DNA of 64,000 bases from Lophium mytilinum (taxonomy: Eukaryota; Ascomycota; Dothideomycetes; Mytilinidiales; Mytilinidiaceae). The DNA is taken from positions 1,852,830-1,916,829 of the forward strand of contig MU004187.1 of NCBI GenBank assembly GCA_010093605.1, given 5' to 3'. The notes beneath the pieces are model-generated. The model ran no database searches and was not told the DNA's origin. It saw nothing but the letters and a program-made list of their open reading frames with translations. The position numbers and the translations under genes were made by a program. Below, one piece after another: positions 37,965 to 46,834 of this stretch. The stretch's first letter is position 1, and every line of letters starts with the position of its first letter.

Positions 37965-39083
37965 TCAGAAATGCGAATGCCCAAACCTTGGCCGCGGAAT
38001 CCGCCCCCTCCGCACAGCTCTGAACTCCCTCTTCACCACTTTCCCATCCAAACACTGGGTCCCCGGAGAGACACCCTGCCAGACCACATGGCCGAAATTG
38101 CATAGTCCGAACTGGTCATTTCCGTTGCAAACAATAGCTCCGTTCACAGGACACAAATCCGCAGCGCCAGTGCCAGTAGCTGCAGGAGCGGTTCCCAGAA
38201 CACTGGTGGGCGCTTCCGGGGCCGAGGGCGTCGCCGTACCAGCAACAAGAGTAGTGAGCGTAGACGCCTGCGAAGACAGAACCTCAGCCGCGCTAGACGC
38301 CCCAGGGGCGAAGACACCGCCCACGCCCGCAGACGGAGCAGGGCCCGCCTGCGTCACCGAGTTCGACACCGCAGCCTTGGGCGCGCCGATATTCTTGCCC
38401 ACGAACGTCTTGCCGCAGCCCGTCCCACTCGGCTTCGCAGCCATAGCAGGATTACCGTTCTTCTCCACCACCTCCCCGGGATCCGGGAAGATGGCATCAT
38501 GCCCCGTGAACAGACACTGCGCCTCCGTAACATCCTTACTCGCAACCAGCATATCCGGCAGCTTCGCCAGCCCGCTCGCATCCTTCGCCCCGCCCGACAC
38601 AGTGATCGGCGCGCAGTTCATGTAGAACTCGCCCGTTACCTGCGCCAGCCAGCTCCACGCCAGCGTCACCTGCCCGTTCGGCACGACGGCGGGGATCTCG
38701 TATGAAAACACTTTGGTGCGGTCGACAGGGTCTGGACATCCGCCTTCGAAGCTCTTGATGACTTTGAATGCGGAGTTTGGTGTTGGAATGGCGTCGGTTG
38801 TGATGCTGAGCTGGCAGCTGCCGCCGCCGTGCGGGACGGAGCCGTTGATGGAGAGGGTTTGCTGCTCGCCGACCGTCATCGGAGTGATGCTGTCGGAGAG
38901 GAAGGAGGGCTCGTTGGTGGGGTTGCATGGGTATTGGGAGGGGAGTGTGATGGGGGCGTTTTCGCGGCGGAGGGCGGCGACGTTGAACGGAGCGGGGACT
39001 TCGATGTGCATGTGGGCCAGCGTTGTGAGGGGGGCGACAAGGAAGAGGAGGGTTGCGGGTAACATGGCCTTCTTGGAAAACAT
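37965..39083 (-). CDS. secreted AA11-like lytic polysaccharide monooxygenase with C-terminal Cys module
   Basis: Single exon, 372 residues. Signal peptide residues 1-23 (MFSKKAMLPATLLFLVAPL, then TTLA) leaves His24 as the mature first residue, as required for the copper histidine brace. The second brace His is probably His85 in VPHGGGSCQLS, and an axial Tyr154 stands in FYMNCAPITV; both motifs match chitin-active AA11 enzymes. A Ser/Thr/Ala/Pro linker (about 235-305) leads to a six-Cys-like C-terminal module with at least four Cys (LCPVNGAIVCNGNDQFGLCNFGHVVWQG..GTQC), resembling the X278 chitin-binding module. It ends in a basic tail. Predicted role: oxidative cleavage of chitin in the wall or environment. 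Confidence 0.85.
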   Translation of the reverse strand: MFSKKAMLPATLLFLVAPLTTLAHMHIEVPAPFNVAALRRENAPITLPSQYPCNPTNEPSFLSDSITPMTVGEQQTLSINGSVPHGGGSCQLSITTDAIPTPNSAFKVIKSFEGGCPDPVDRTKVFSYEIPAVVPNGQVTLAWSWLAQVTGEFYMNCAPITVSGGAKDASGLAKLPDMLVASKDVTEAQCLFTGHDAIFPDPGEVVEKNGNPAMAAKPSGTGCGKTFVGKNIGAPKAAVSNSVTQAGPAPSAGVGGVFAPGASSAAEVLSSQASTLTTLVAGTATPSAPEAPTSVLGTAPAATGTGAADLCPVNGAIVCNGNDQFGLCNFGHVVWQGVSPGTQCLDGKVVKREFRAVRRGRIPRPRFGHSHF

Positions 39084-40290
39084 GGTGGTTCGTAGGTGTG
39101 TGAAATAGATACAGTCCGTTGCGAGAGTTGGTGTGGATATAGTGAAGGGAAATGGCCGCGTGAAATGTGAATGATCCCTTTTTGGTAAAGGAAAGAAACG
39201 GCTCTAGACCTGCTAGAAGCGCAACAAAAGGAGTGACTTGAGCGCAGAAAGTAAAGGAAAGAAAGACGTAGAGGTCGTAAGAGTGAGTGTGATAGCAGAG
39301 AAGTATTTGTTCATAGGCGCGGCTTCATACTTATACCGTTGCCCTACTACCACGTTTAATCTTAACGCCCATCCTCCCAAAAGAGTACGACGATCCACCG
39401 TTCCCCACCAAAGTAGTTTCCGAACTGCAGTTCAGCACTCGGCTCCGTTCAATTTTTCTAAGAGGCACAGCAAAATAAGCAACTTCCCTGTACCTGAAAC
39501 GCGGGAGCGGGCCGTTTGCGAAGATAGCAGCCATACAATTCTCCCGCATCATTGTTCCGATCGGCGGCAGGCAATGCAGGTACACTGGCGCGCGCTCGCT
39601 GGGGTCATGCGGAGTATTTTGAGGTTCCTGGTGTTGGGTGGGCGGTTAGATGGAGGAGCTTTGGTGGTCGGGGTTCAAGTGGTCGTCGGCTAGAGCTTTT
39701 TCCGGTGGTGTCACGGCATGGACGGAACTTCGGTGTGGTAAATGCGAGACTGTCTTGCAATTCGAAATAGAAGCTGTGTGTATCACTGTGCAAATTCTAG
39801 AGCTATTATTGGAAGGTATGGTAAGCTTCACGTGACGGGGTTCACGTGACTGATCAGCAAGTGCTGTTTTCTCATTGGATATCCCCTGTCAACTATCTTG
39901 AGCTTCAACTCCGAGTCTTCGTTCTAAATTAGCTTCTTGCACGCAGAGTCATACGCCAACCTTCTTGAAGCAAGGCGCGATCTCAATTGCTATAAGTATC
40001 ATTGGTACTCGGAGTACTCGGTGTTTGCGATGGTCTGGCCTTTGCAACGCGTGTAACTTTGGGCTTAGACTTGAAACACCAACACCTCTGTATCGACGAG
40101 GCCCTCTGATAACCTCTCCTTAGAATATCTCAGCAACTCACAATCGTTCTCGTGCTTTTAGATCTTCCGTCCATTTCATCTAGCTATCAAAGTAACACTA
40201 ACAATCCGCATTCTACCCCGCGGTCCTTTCGATAGATCCTCAACGCGTCATCAACGCCCAACAACTGCAAGAGTCACCACCCTACCTGTC
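39084..40290. other. divergent promoter region with paired CACGTG
   Basis: About 1.2 kb between the LPMO-like gene (-) and the DUF7053-type gene (+). Overlapping short frames at 39.2-39.8 kb on both strands have no support. The paired CACGTG at 39829-39848 is the only notable motif. Confidence 0.45.
39829..39848. promoter_or_regulatory. paired TCACGTGAC E-box motif
   Basis: CACGTG at 39829-39834 and 39843-39848, both in the extended form TTCACGTGAC and in the same orientation, 14 bp apart start to start. They lie about 750 bp upstream of the LPMO-like ATG and 440 bp upstream of the plus-strand gene. A bHLH site is inferred. Confidence 0.45.
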
Positions 40291-40846
40291 ATGTCTTGTA
40301 AACCCTCTCACTGCCTATAGATCTCACTGCTCGCCCTAATCCACCACAGTCCTCAACACCACCGCCACCCTACAACACCGCACACCCATTCCCCCAAACG
40401 CTACCCTCTCCCAATGTCTCACCCTCCTTCATAACCACGATCTCTGCATCCGCTTCGACCCTGAACTAGCCCACTATGAAGAAGTCACGACATCCGCTAC
40501 CTCCCCCAACACCAAGATCTACAAAATCACGGACCACATGCACACGCTCCCACGCGGGCTGTGGGACACAACCGTCTCCTTTACGGCCGAGATGACCAAT
40601 ATAGAGAATGGCCTTGAGTGGGTTATCAAAGCGCCGATGGGGCTGGTGCAGACGAGCTTCTGGAGAATCGTGCCGGCAGAGGAACGGGATAAGGTTGAGG
40701 AGCCGGCGACAGAGTTGGTGATTGTGGAAGATGTGGAAATTAAAGCGTCGAGATTACTGGTAGGGACGGTGAAGGGGAAGTGTGAGAGTAATTATAAGGG
40801 CATTCATGCGAAGTTCTTGGCTCACTTGAAGGAGTTAGAGGCATGA
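40291..40846 (+). CDS. small conserved fungal protein (DUF7053-like)
   Basis: Exon 1 is only 7 nt (ATGTCTT, 40291-40297); a 52-nt intron (GTAAAC..CAG) leads to exon 2, 40350-40846; 167 residues. The protein begins MSFLNTTATLQHRTPIPPNATLSQCLTLLHNHDLCIRFDPELAHYEEV, followed by TKIYKITDHMHTLPRGLWDTTVSFTAEMTNIENGLEWVIKAPMGL and a C-terminal KGIHAKFLAHLKELE. This looks like the fungal DUF7053 family, thought to adopt a START/SRPBCC-like lipid-binding fold; function unknown. Without the micro-exon there is no ATG before residue 82, which supports the splice. Confidence 0.75.
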
Positions 40847-42027
40847 GCGGACGGAGGCTTTCAACCTGTGAGAGGTTTATATCCTGTATATGATTAGAGC
40901 GGTACAGCAAGAAGTAATTTCTGAGCGAGGAAACTCGTTCAAGTGGTCATTGAAACCTGAGTCTCAGCTTCTACGGACACTATTATCGCTGATGATCAAG
41001 ATGATGTGCCAGAGCATGTAGCAAAACAGAGGCCCTTTAATTCGGGTGCAGGTCTAGCATCGGCGAGCAATGCAAGCGTGGCAACATCCTTCTCGAGCGC
41101 TATGGTTTTCGAGGTACTAACATATTTCGACAGAGGGTCCAGATTGAGACAATGAAAACTCCTTGGCGTGCAGTCACTCAAGTTACGAGATCCATCATAC
41201 AGAGCGAAAGGGTCGTACAAATCGCCTCGTAACTAGATTCTCTTTGCTCGTGCTGATTGTTTGCATGGTTAAGGACCTCGCTAGGGCAGGACATAGAGCT
41301 TCTCGTAGCAATATACGGTATTTCGGAACCTTATAAAGTACACATATTTGAACGCTGGGGAAAGATCGTGCCCGTAGAGCAAGTATGAAAATCTGAGCAG
41401 CGCAGCTAAGATTATCATATGGTTGGCAATCTGAAATCTGTAGCCCTGGATCGGGGCTGGCAGTCTGGACCAGTCCACAGTCTCAAAACCCTGTGTCTAT
41501 ACGAGGACGTCCTATTAAGCCTGGATTTTAGCCACTCAACTCAATCAAACACATGCCGGTTGGCTCAACTCTCTCATCTTGGCATCGCTTGGTCGGACCG
41601 TCGAGTTCAGGTTTCATCTCCGTGGATGTTGAGCTAGCTGCAATGGGCATCGTTACCAGGCACCACGGCTATTAGCCCAGATGGAGGGCTTGAAAAAGCT
41701 ATTTCGGCAGGATGTTCCAAAGGAGATAATTCGGTTAGCCATGGTTAACGACCTTGAAAGTACTGAAGAGACTCGCGAGTGAAAAGTAATATGGACAGAA
41801 TGATTGAGGTCTCTCGTATTCAGATACTGGAGAACAAATACCCAGCCGAGCTTCGCGGATCTACCTCTTGCCGACCGGTATCAAAAGCTAAGGAGCTGAC
41901 ACAACCGTTAAAATAGTCGATGTGTAGGAGTATAAAGTCTCAACTTCGTCGCTTGCTATAGCTGACCGAAGTAAATCCTTCCCTCCGATCAAATATCAGC
42001 ATCTGAGCAATATAACTCCTAAGCGCC
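40847..42027. other. intergenic region, no gene seen
   Basis: About 1.2 kb, AT-richer. Short frames (41.0-41.6 kb) include one with leucine-rich look (LKSVALDRGWQ..LKTLCLYEDVLL) that could be a relic of an F-box/LRR gene, but stops and lack of extension make this weak. Confidence 0.35.
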
Positions 42028-42605
42028 ATGTACTCCCTCACGAACGTCGTGTTAATAACAGTGATGGGTCTTACGTGAGTTCGCGGCGCTGCCTCGTGCA
42101 TCCCTCAACGCTGACCATCGTTTTTAAAAGCTCCCTTACTCTCGCTCTGCCAGCTCCACCTGGATACCCCTACCCAAGCTCGTCTGAAAAGCCACTCACT
42201 ACGACCACGGTCTCCAACTCAGGCGTCCTGGTCTGGACACCTTCGAAAACGGTGGAGACACTTTCGGCCACGACTAGCAGCAAGTCTTCGGCCAAGCCGT
42301 CCTCCTCGTACTGGCCAACAAGCCCAAAGACATCTTCTTCGCCATCGCCAGCGCCCTCGTCTTACTGGCCGACGAGCCCCGAAACATCTTCTTCACCATC
42401 GCCAACACCTACGCCGAGTTCGAGCTTGACAGCGAGCAGCAGTAACTGGTCAAAGAGTTCCTCTACGCCTGTGGTTACGACGACTCCGAAGCCGACGTCA
42501 ACGCCCACACCGTCGCCGACCAATAACTGCATCTCTTCGTCAGGAATACAGCTCTGCTTTACCGCGCGGAGCACATCGGGTGGGAGCTTTGTGACCTGGA
42601 GCTAG
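42028..42605 (+). CDS. small secreted Ser/Thr/Pro-rich repeat protein
   Basis: Exons 42028-42074 and 42131-42605 (intron 56 nt), 173 residues. The spliced N-terminus MYSLTNVVLITVMGLTSLTLALPAPP is a textbook signal peptide, and it appears only after splicing. The mature part is a mucin-like stalk with a tandem repeat built on SSYWPTSPxTSSSPSP (two good copies around residues 73-107) followed by Thr/Pro/Ser runs, very likely O-mannosylated. The C-terminus has two Cys (NNCISSSGIQLC) and no GPI-type hydrophobic tail. Possible wall or effector-like secreted protein; no family recognised. Confidence 0.7.
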
Positions 42606-43206
42606 GCCATGGGATTCGACAGGCCATATGAGCGCGATGGACTTCGTCCTGGTATTGGAGGCCAGTCATTGGAGAAGTTATGTCTTCACGGAAATTTTGA
42701 AATTCTGTACATATTTTTCTAGGTCTATGTGAAGTCCCAAAACATTCGTTTGCGAAAGAGTCTTGAGAGTGTTTGCGAAGAGCGCATGAAGAATCGGGAG
42801 GTGACTTTTTGGAGACTAAAGTTTGGAATTTGTACTGGTGTGTAATGAAACATACCTCAAAGACAACTATGTAAACCACTCCATGTACACCATGCTCGCA
42901 CAAGTACCCGCAAAACATGATGTTGAAAAGTAGGAGCCGAAGCAAGGCTGAAATCGAGACCATGAAGAAGCAAGGAGAGTATGACAGCAGTGCCCCTTTT
43001 CCCCATCCCATCACCGCATGCTGTCCTTTGGATGCTCATGAAAATGATTCCCCTATCATCTCCCACTCGCATCCGTAGATGAACCTTTTGAGAGGTCAAT
43101 GCCCGTTTTCGACAACGAAGAAGCAATCCCACGTCACACAAACGCTAAAACAGTACACCACTCGAGCAGCGACGTCAAATAACTCGCTCAGGGTCGTCAA
43201 GGTCGA

Positions 43207-43785
43207 TCAGGTCTTCCTCTTCTTCTTGCCACCAGTCTCGCCGTCGTCCGCCGGGACCCTCTTGGTGCCTCCTCCACCGCCAATGCGCTCGACGAACTCA
43301 TCATGATCAAGCGACTCGATACCCAGTTCTTCGATCTGCTCCAGCTTCTTCGGGCCAGCGCTAGCGCCAAGCACGACGAGGTCGGTGTTCTTGCTGATGG
43401 ACTTGACAAGCTTGCCGCCATAGGTTGTCACCAACGCGTCGAGTTGCTTGCGGGTGACATTAGGGTCTGTCGGAACACCGGTCACGACGACGGTCAGGCC
43501 GGAAAGAGAGTCACCCGAGCCGGAGAGGAGTTCTTCGATGCGTTCAGCAAGTTCGGACTTGTCACCGTCAGCAGCCTTAGCCTTTGGTGCTGCTTTGGCC
43601 TTGGGAGCGGCGGCCGCCTTCGTGGCCTTGGCCTTCGGTTCTGCTTTCTTCACCTCGACTTCGTGGACCTCTGCGCCATCAAGTTCGTCGGCGGCATCGT
43701 TGGCGGCGGATTCGTCGGCGTAAGCAGCGGTTGGAGCGCCGTCTTGGACAATGACGTAGACGTGGGACAGGGCTTTTGGAGGCAT
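43207..43785 (-). CDS. small BRCT-domain protein
   Basis: Single exon, 192 residues, ATG at 43785. The N-terminal 45 residues form a compact VYVIVQDGAPTAAYADESAANDAADEL segment. An Ala/Lys/Pro-rich linker (KAKATKAAAAPKAKAAPKAKA) follows. Residues about 90-170 are one BRCT domain: LSGLTVVVTGVPTDPNVTRKQLDALVTTYGGKLVKSISKNTDLVVLGASAGPKKLEQIEELGIESLDHDEF. This type is closest to the single BRCT of RFC1 and NAD-dependent DNA ligase, which bind 5'-phosphate DNA ends. The C-terminus ends KKKRKT, a nuclear signal. No catalytic domain is present, so it is probably a chromatin or DNA-repair accessory protein. Confidence 0.85.
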   Translation of the reverse strand: MPPKALSHVYVIVQDGAPTAAYADESAANDAADELDGAEVHEVEVKKAEPKAKATKAAAAPKAKAAPKAKAADGDKSELAERIEELLSGSGDSLSGLTVVVTGVPTDPNVTRKQLDALVTTYGGKLVKSISKNTDLVVLGASAGPKKLEQIEELGIESLDHDEFVERIGGGGGTKRVPADDGETGGKKKRKT

Positions 43786-44550
43786 TGTTGAGAGTAACTT
43801 GGTGGGAGAGAGTAGATTGGAGTGTGGATTGGGATGTAAGATTGGGGTTCGAAAGTGAGAGGGAGTTGTTGTTTTTATATGTTGTGGTGAGGTGAGCGGC
43901 GCGGGCGATGGACGGCCGCAGCCTGGGACTTGCAGGGTTAAAATCAGGCAACTGTCGCCAAATCACGTGCTAACTCCAGTAACTGCCATCAAAAATAATA
44001 CATCATCTTTCTTCTAGCTACACTTTATCGCCACAACTAGGAATTCCAGGAGTCTTACTGGCTGCTGCCTTGAGTTTGCTGACCTCGGGGCTAAACGAAT
44101 TGCCATTTATCGAAGCACCCCAGACAGCAGCGAAAATGCCTAGGATACCACTCTCCCTTTCGCATTATGTCACTTAGAAGAATCTTAGGTCTAAGATTTC
44201 TGTCAAATGTTATCACCTAGTTTTGCGCTTCTCATTGCCCACTCGGATAAGAGGGAATTCAAATGATCTTGGGAATCAGACAAAATACAAACATTGTTCT
44301 ATACTATGGACAACGCGAAGCAAACCCTGACTCTGATACGAGCTATGTACGTCTATCATTGTTAGGGGCGAGTTATCATTTGGCTTTGCGAAATAGCGGT
44401 TTCATCTCCTGTAAAGTCGACCTAGTGGCGTCTTGACCTACTTATTTCTTGCGACTTCTCAAGAACTTCCCGCAGTCAGGGTCCTTGTACTATTTCCCCG
44501 TCACCTTGTCAAGTCCTTTTCGTGCGAAAAGCCCGCACAGTGAGTGTCTC
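43786..44550. other. intergenic region, no gene seen
   Basis: Promoter of the BRCT gene and 3' flank of the SET gene. Only short unsupported frames. Confidence 0.4.
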
Positions 44551-45513
44551 CTACTCCTCCTCTTCCTCCTCATTCGCACTGTCCCACTCTTCATACGGAT
44601 TATCACATGAACGCGTACCGCATCGACATTTATCATCACCCTCGAAGAAGCCCTCGCCGTAGTCCACGGTAACCTGCGTCCCCGCCTTGATCTTCTGCGT
44701 TGTCTCAACGGTCAGTAGACGGTTCCGCCCCACCCGAGCTTCCAAAAATGCCGTGTTTGCCTCGCAGCTGTGATTAATGAACCTCGTCCAGCTGCCGTAC
44801 TCCCACACGTCAATGTAGGCGTATGGCTGCTTGACTTTGGTTTGATAGGGCCCAATGTCCAACTTGGATTCGTAGTGCTTCGCGGAGTCTGAAGCCTTGT
44901 GGTTCGAAGGACGAAGCAAACCAGCCAGCTCTCCAATGACGACTTTTGCATCTACGTCATTCAACGCGAACACTCCGACACCCATGCCAGGGATTTTCTG
45001 GAGCTCGAAATTGTCCCTCCAGGTCTCGGCCTGAATGGCCTGCCATTTTGAAAGATCGCAACCGCAGTCAATTTGCCTTGGACGGGCGCCGCAGTCAACG
45101 CAGACAGTCTCGTCCAGGTATGCCCTCGTAAGCTCATTGTACGTAGTAGGGGGCCACACTGCTTCGTCTGGCCAATTTGCAGGCCTTTTCATCTTTGCCC
45201 ACTCAGATGGGAAAAAGATGTGCCTGTTAAGTTCTACGGGGTAGACAAGGTCTTCGACCTCATGAGCCCTGTAATTAGGAATTGGATGTTCCTTACCTTT
45301 AGCGTCGCGTGTGGTAAATTCGCCTCGGAAACCCAGAATTCTGAGTCTCTTCGTGTCTAGCTTGACCTGTGGCTTATCGTCTTCAGCATCTTCCTCGAAT
45401 TTGCGCTTTCGCTCTCTTGGTCGAAGTGGCAGGGTATTCTGGGTAGTACTTGCAATCTTCGTGAATCTATTGGACTCTCCCGAGCGGCCGGACTTCTTTA
45501 TCTTTAAAGCCAT
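44551..45513 (-). CDS. SET-domain protein with post-SET Cys motif
   Basis: Single exon, 320 residues, ATG at 45513. A basic N-terminus (LRPRERKRKFEED) suggests nuclear location. Cysteines at VCVDCGARPRQIDCGCD form a small pre-SET-like cluster. The SET core runs from about residue 165 (GMGVGVFALNDVDAKVVIGELAG) to WTRFINHSCEANTAFLEARVG (the NHSC motif that binds S-adenosylmethionine) and VTVDYGEGFF. The post-SET CRCGTRSC completes a zinc site next to the active site. This order fits histone-lysine methyltransferases of the SUV39/Clr4 type in reduced form; no chromodomain is seen. The C-terminus is a Glu run. The substrate is not known. Confidence 0.88.
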   Translation of the reverse strand: MALKIKKSGRSGESNRFTKIASTTQNTLPLRPRERKRKFEEDAEDDKPQVKLDTKRLRILGFRGEFTTRDAKGKEHPIPNYRAHEVEDLVYPVELNRHIFFPSEWAKMKRPANWPDEAVWPPTTYNELTRAYLDETVCVDCGARPRQIDCGCDLSKWQAIQAETWRDNFELQKIPGMGVGVFALNDVDAKVVIGELAGLLRPSNHKASDSAKHYESKLDIGPYQTKVKQPYAYIDVWEYGSWTRFINHSCEANTAFLEARVGRNRLLTVETTQKIKAGTQVTVDYGEGFFEGDDKCRCGTRSCDNPYEEWDSANEEEEEE

Positions 45514-46834
45514 GTTTGAAGATAGAAGGAAAATGAAGGGTAAAGAGTTAAGCCAGGTGGTGGTGGGATTAGTGCTTGGAAAAGATGTGGTGAGTTATAC
45601 ATTGCAGTGTTCGAGCTGATTTATATATTCCCATAATAGCCCCTCGAAGTGAATATACAAAGTGGACGAGGTGATGAATGGTAGACATTGTAAGCGTTCA
45701 CTTTGATATTTAGTGTGGTGGTGATGGCTCAGGCAGTGGGAGAAGTGTAATTTCTAAGGATATAACTCAGCAAATAACATCGTTCAATAGGGCAGTAAAG
45801 ACCTGAAGATGTGGGTTTTGGAGTGGAGGGCCTTTCACGGCGCCAGTGTAAAATGAACTATGGAGTGTATTTCGAAGAAAACATGCTACATTTATTGCTT
45901 CTTGAAAGTGAATGTTTAGAATTGAATATATAGACCGACGAAGAAAGACATGCCCCATGTTGATAAACAAGGCCTCGGGTCGTGCCCCCGCCTCTCGTGA
46001 TGCTTACGGGATGGCTCTACTATGGGGATCTGAAAAGGGTGTTCCTGGCTAGAAATTATGGGGAGTAACAAAGGCCTAAATAGTGACAAAGACTGCGGGT
46101 ATTGAGACAATATTTGAAAGAATTTTCGGGCAGCCATTCGTCGTCCGATTATGTTGGCAACGCTGTGATTCTGCTGGATTATGACGATCACCTACAGCAA
46201 GCAGCAAGCAGCAAGCAACAAGCAGCAATCACAGTAGCGAATTTGGTGAGGTTCGTGGGAAACCGCGCAAGGTTTGAGACTTGAAAAAGGCCATACTAAG
46301 ACTGATTAGAACACCATTCCTAGCATCGATAATTGTCTTCGTCGAATTACCTTTGTTACTTGCCTCTGGCGCCTTACTGCAAATGCGCTATCCCGACTTA
46401 CACTTCAAGCTTAGAACAAGGTGATGAGGCTAGTACTCAGGTCGGCGAAAGTGTAAAATTCTGCGGAGGTACGTGATAACTAGAAGCGTAAATCACGATC
46501 AGGAGAGAAGAGCCAGAGAAAGGATCCAGTGGATGTGCATTTTTATTTTTTAATGGTCTGGACATGATCAAGCAGTCCAGCAGTTGAATGGATTGAAGTA
46601 GCATGTTTTGGGTATGAGTTTGCCGCAAGCCCTCCCCCTGGCGCCTAAAGTCCGTAGAAGCAAACTGCTACGATCCAAATAGTGTACAAGTGATTACCTG
46701 GACAAGCCCTATTGCATCAATCAGTAAGGTCATCTCAAGTCGTTCAGCCGTTGGTATTAGCATGTGGTCCTTCAGGTAGCCTAAAAGACGAGTAAGCCCT
46801 GTATTATTCAAAAGCAAAGCGTCCTCCCAGTAGC
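45514..46834. other. intergenic region, no gene seen
   Basis: About 1.3 kb of AT-richer sequence. It includes an imperfect tandem AGCA-type repeat at about 46195-46228. No supported open frame. Confidence 0.45.
46195..46228. repeat. short tandem CAGCAAG-type repeat
   Basis: About five imperfect copies of a 7-8 bp unit (CAGCAAG / CAACAAG) in 34 bases. Microsatellite-like; no function implied. Confidence 0.6.

Noticed and set aside
41419-41637. Possible leucine-rich-repeat (F-box) relic
   Set aside because: Only one or two LxxLxL-like turns, no F-box and no extension; too weak to call.
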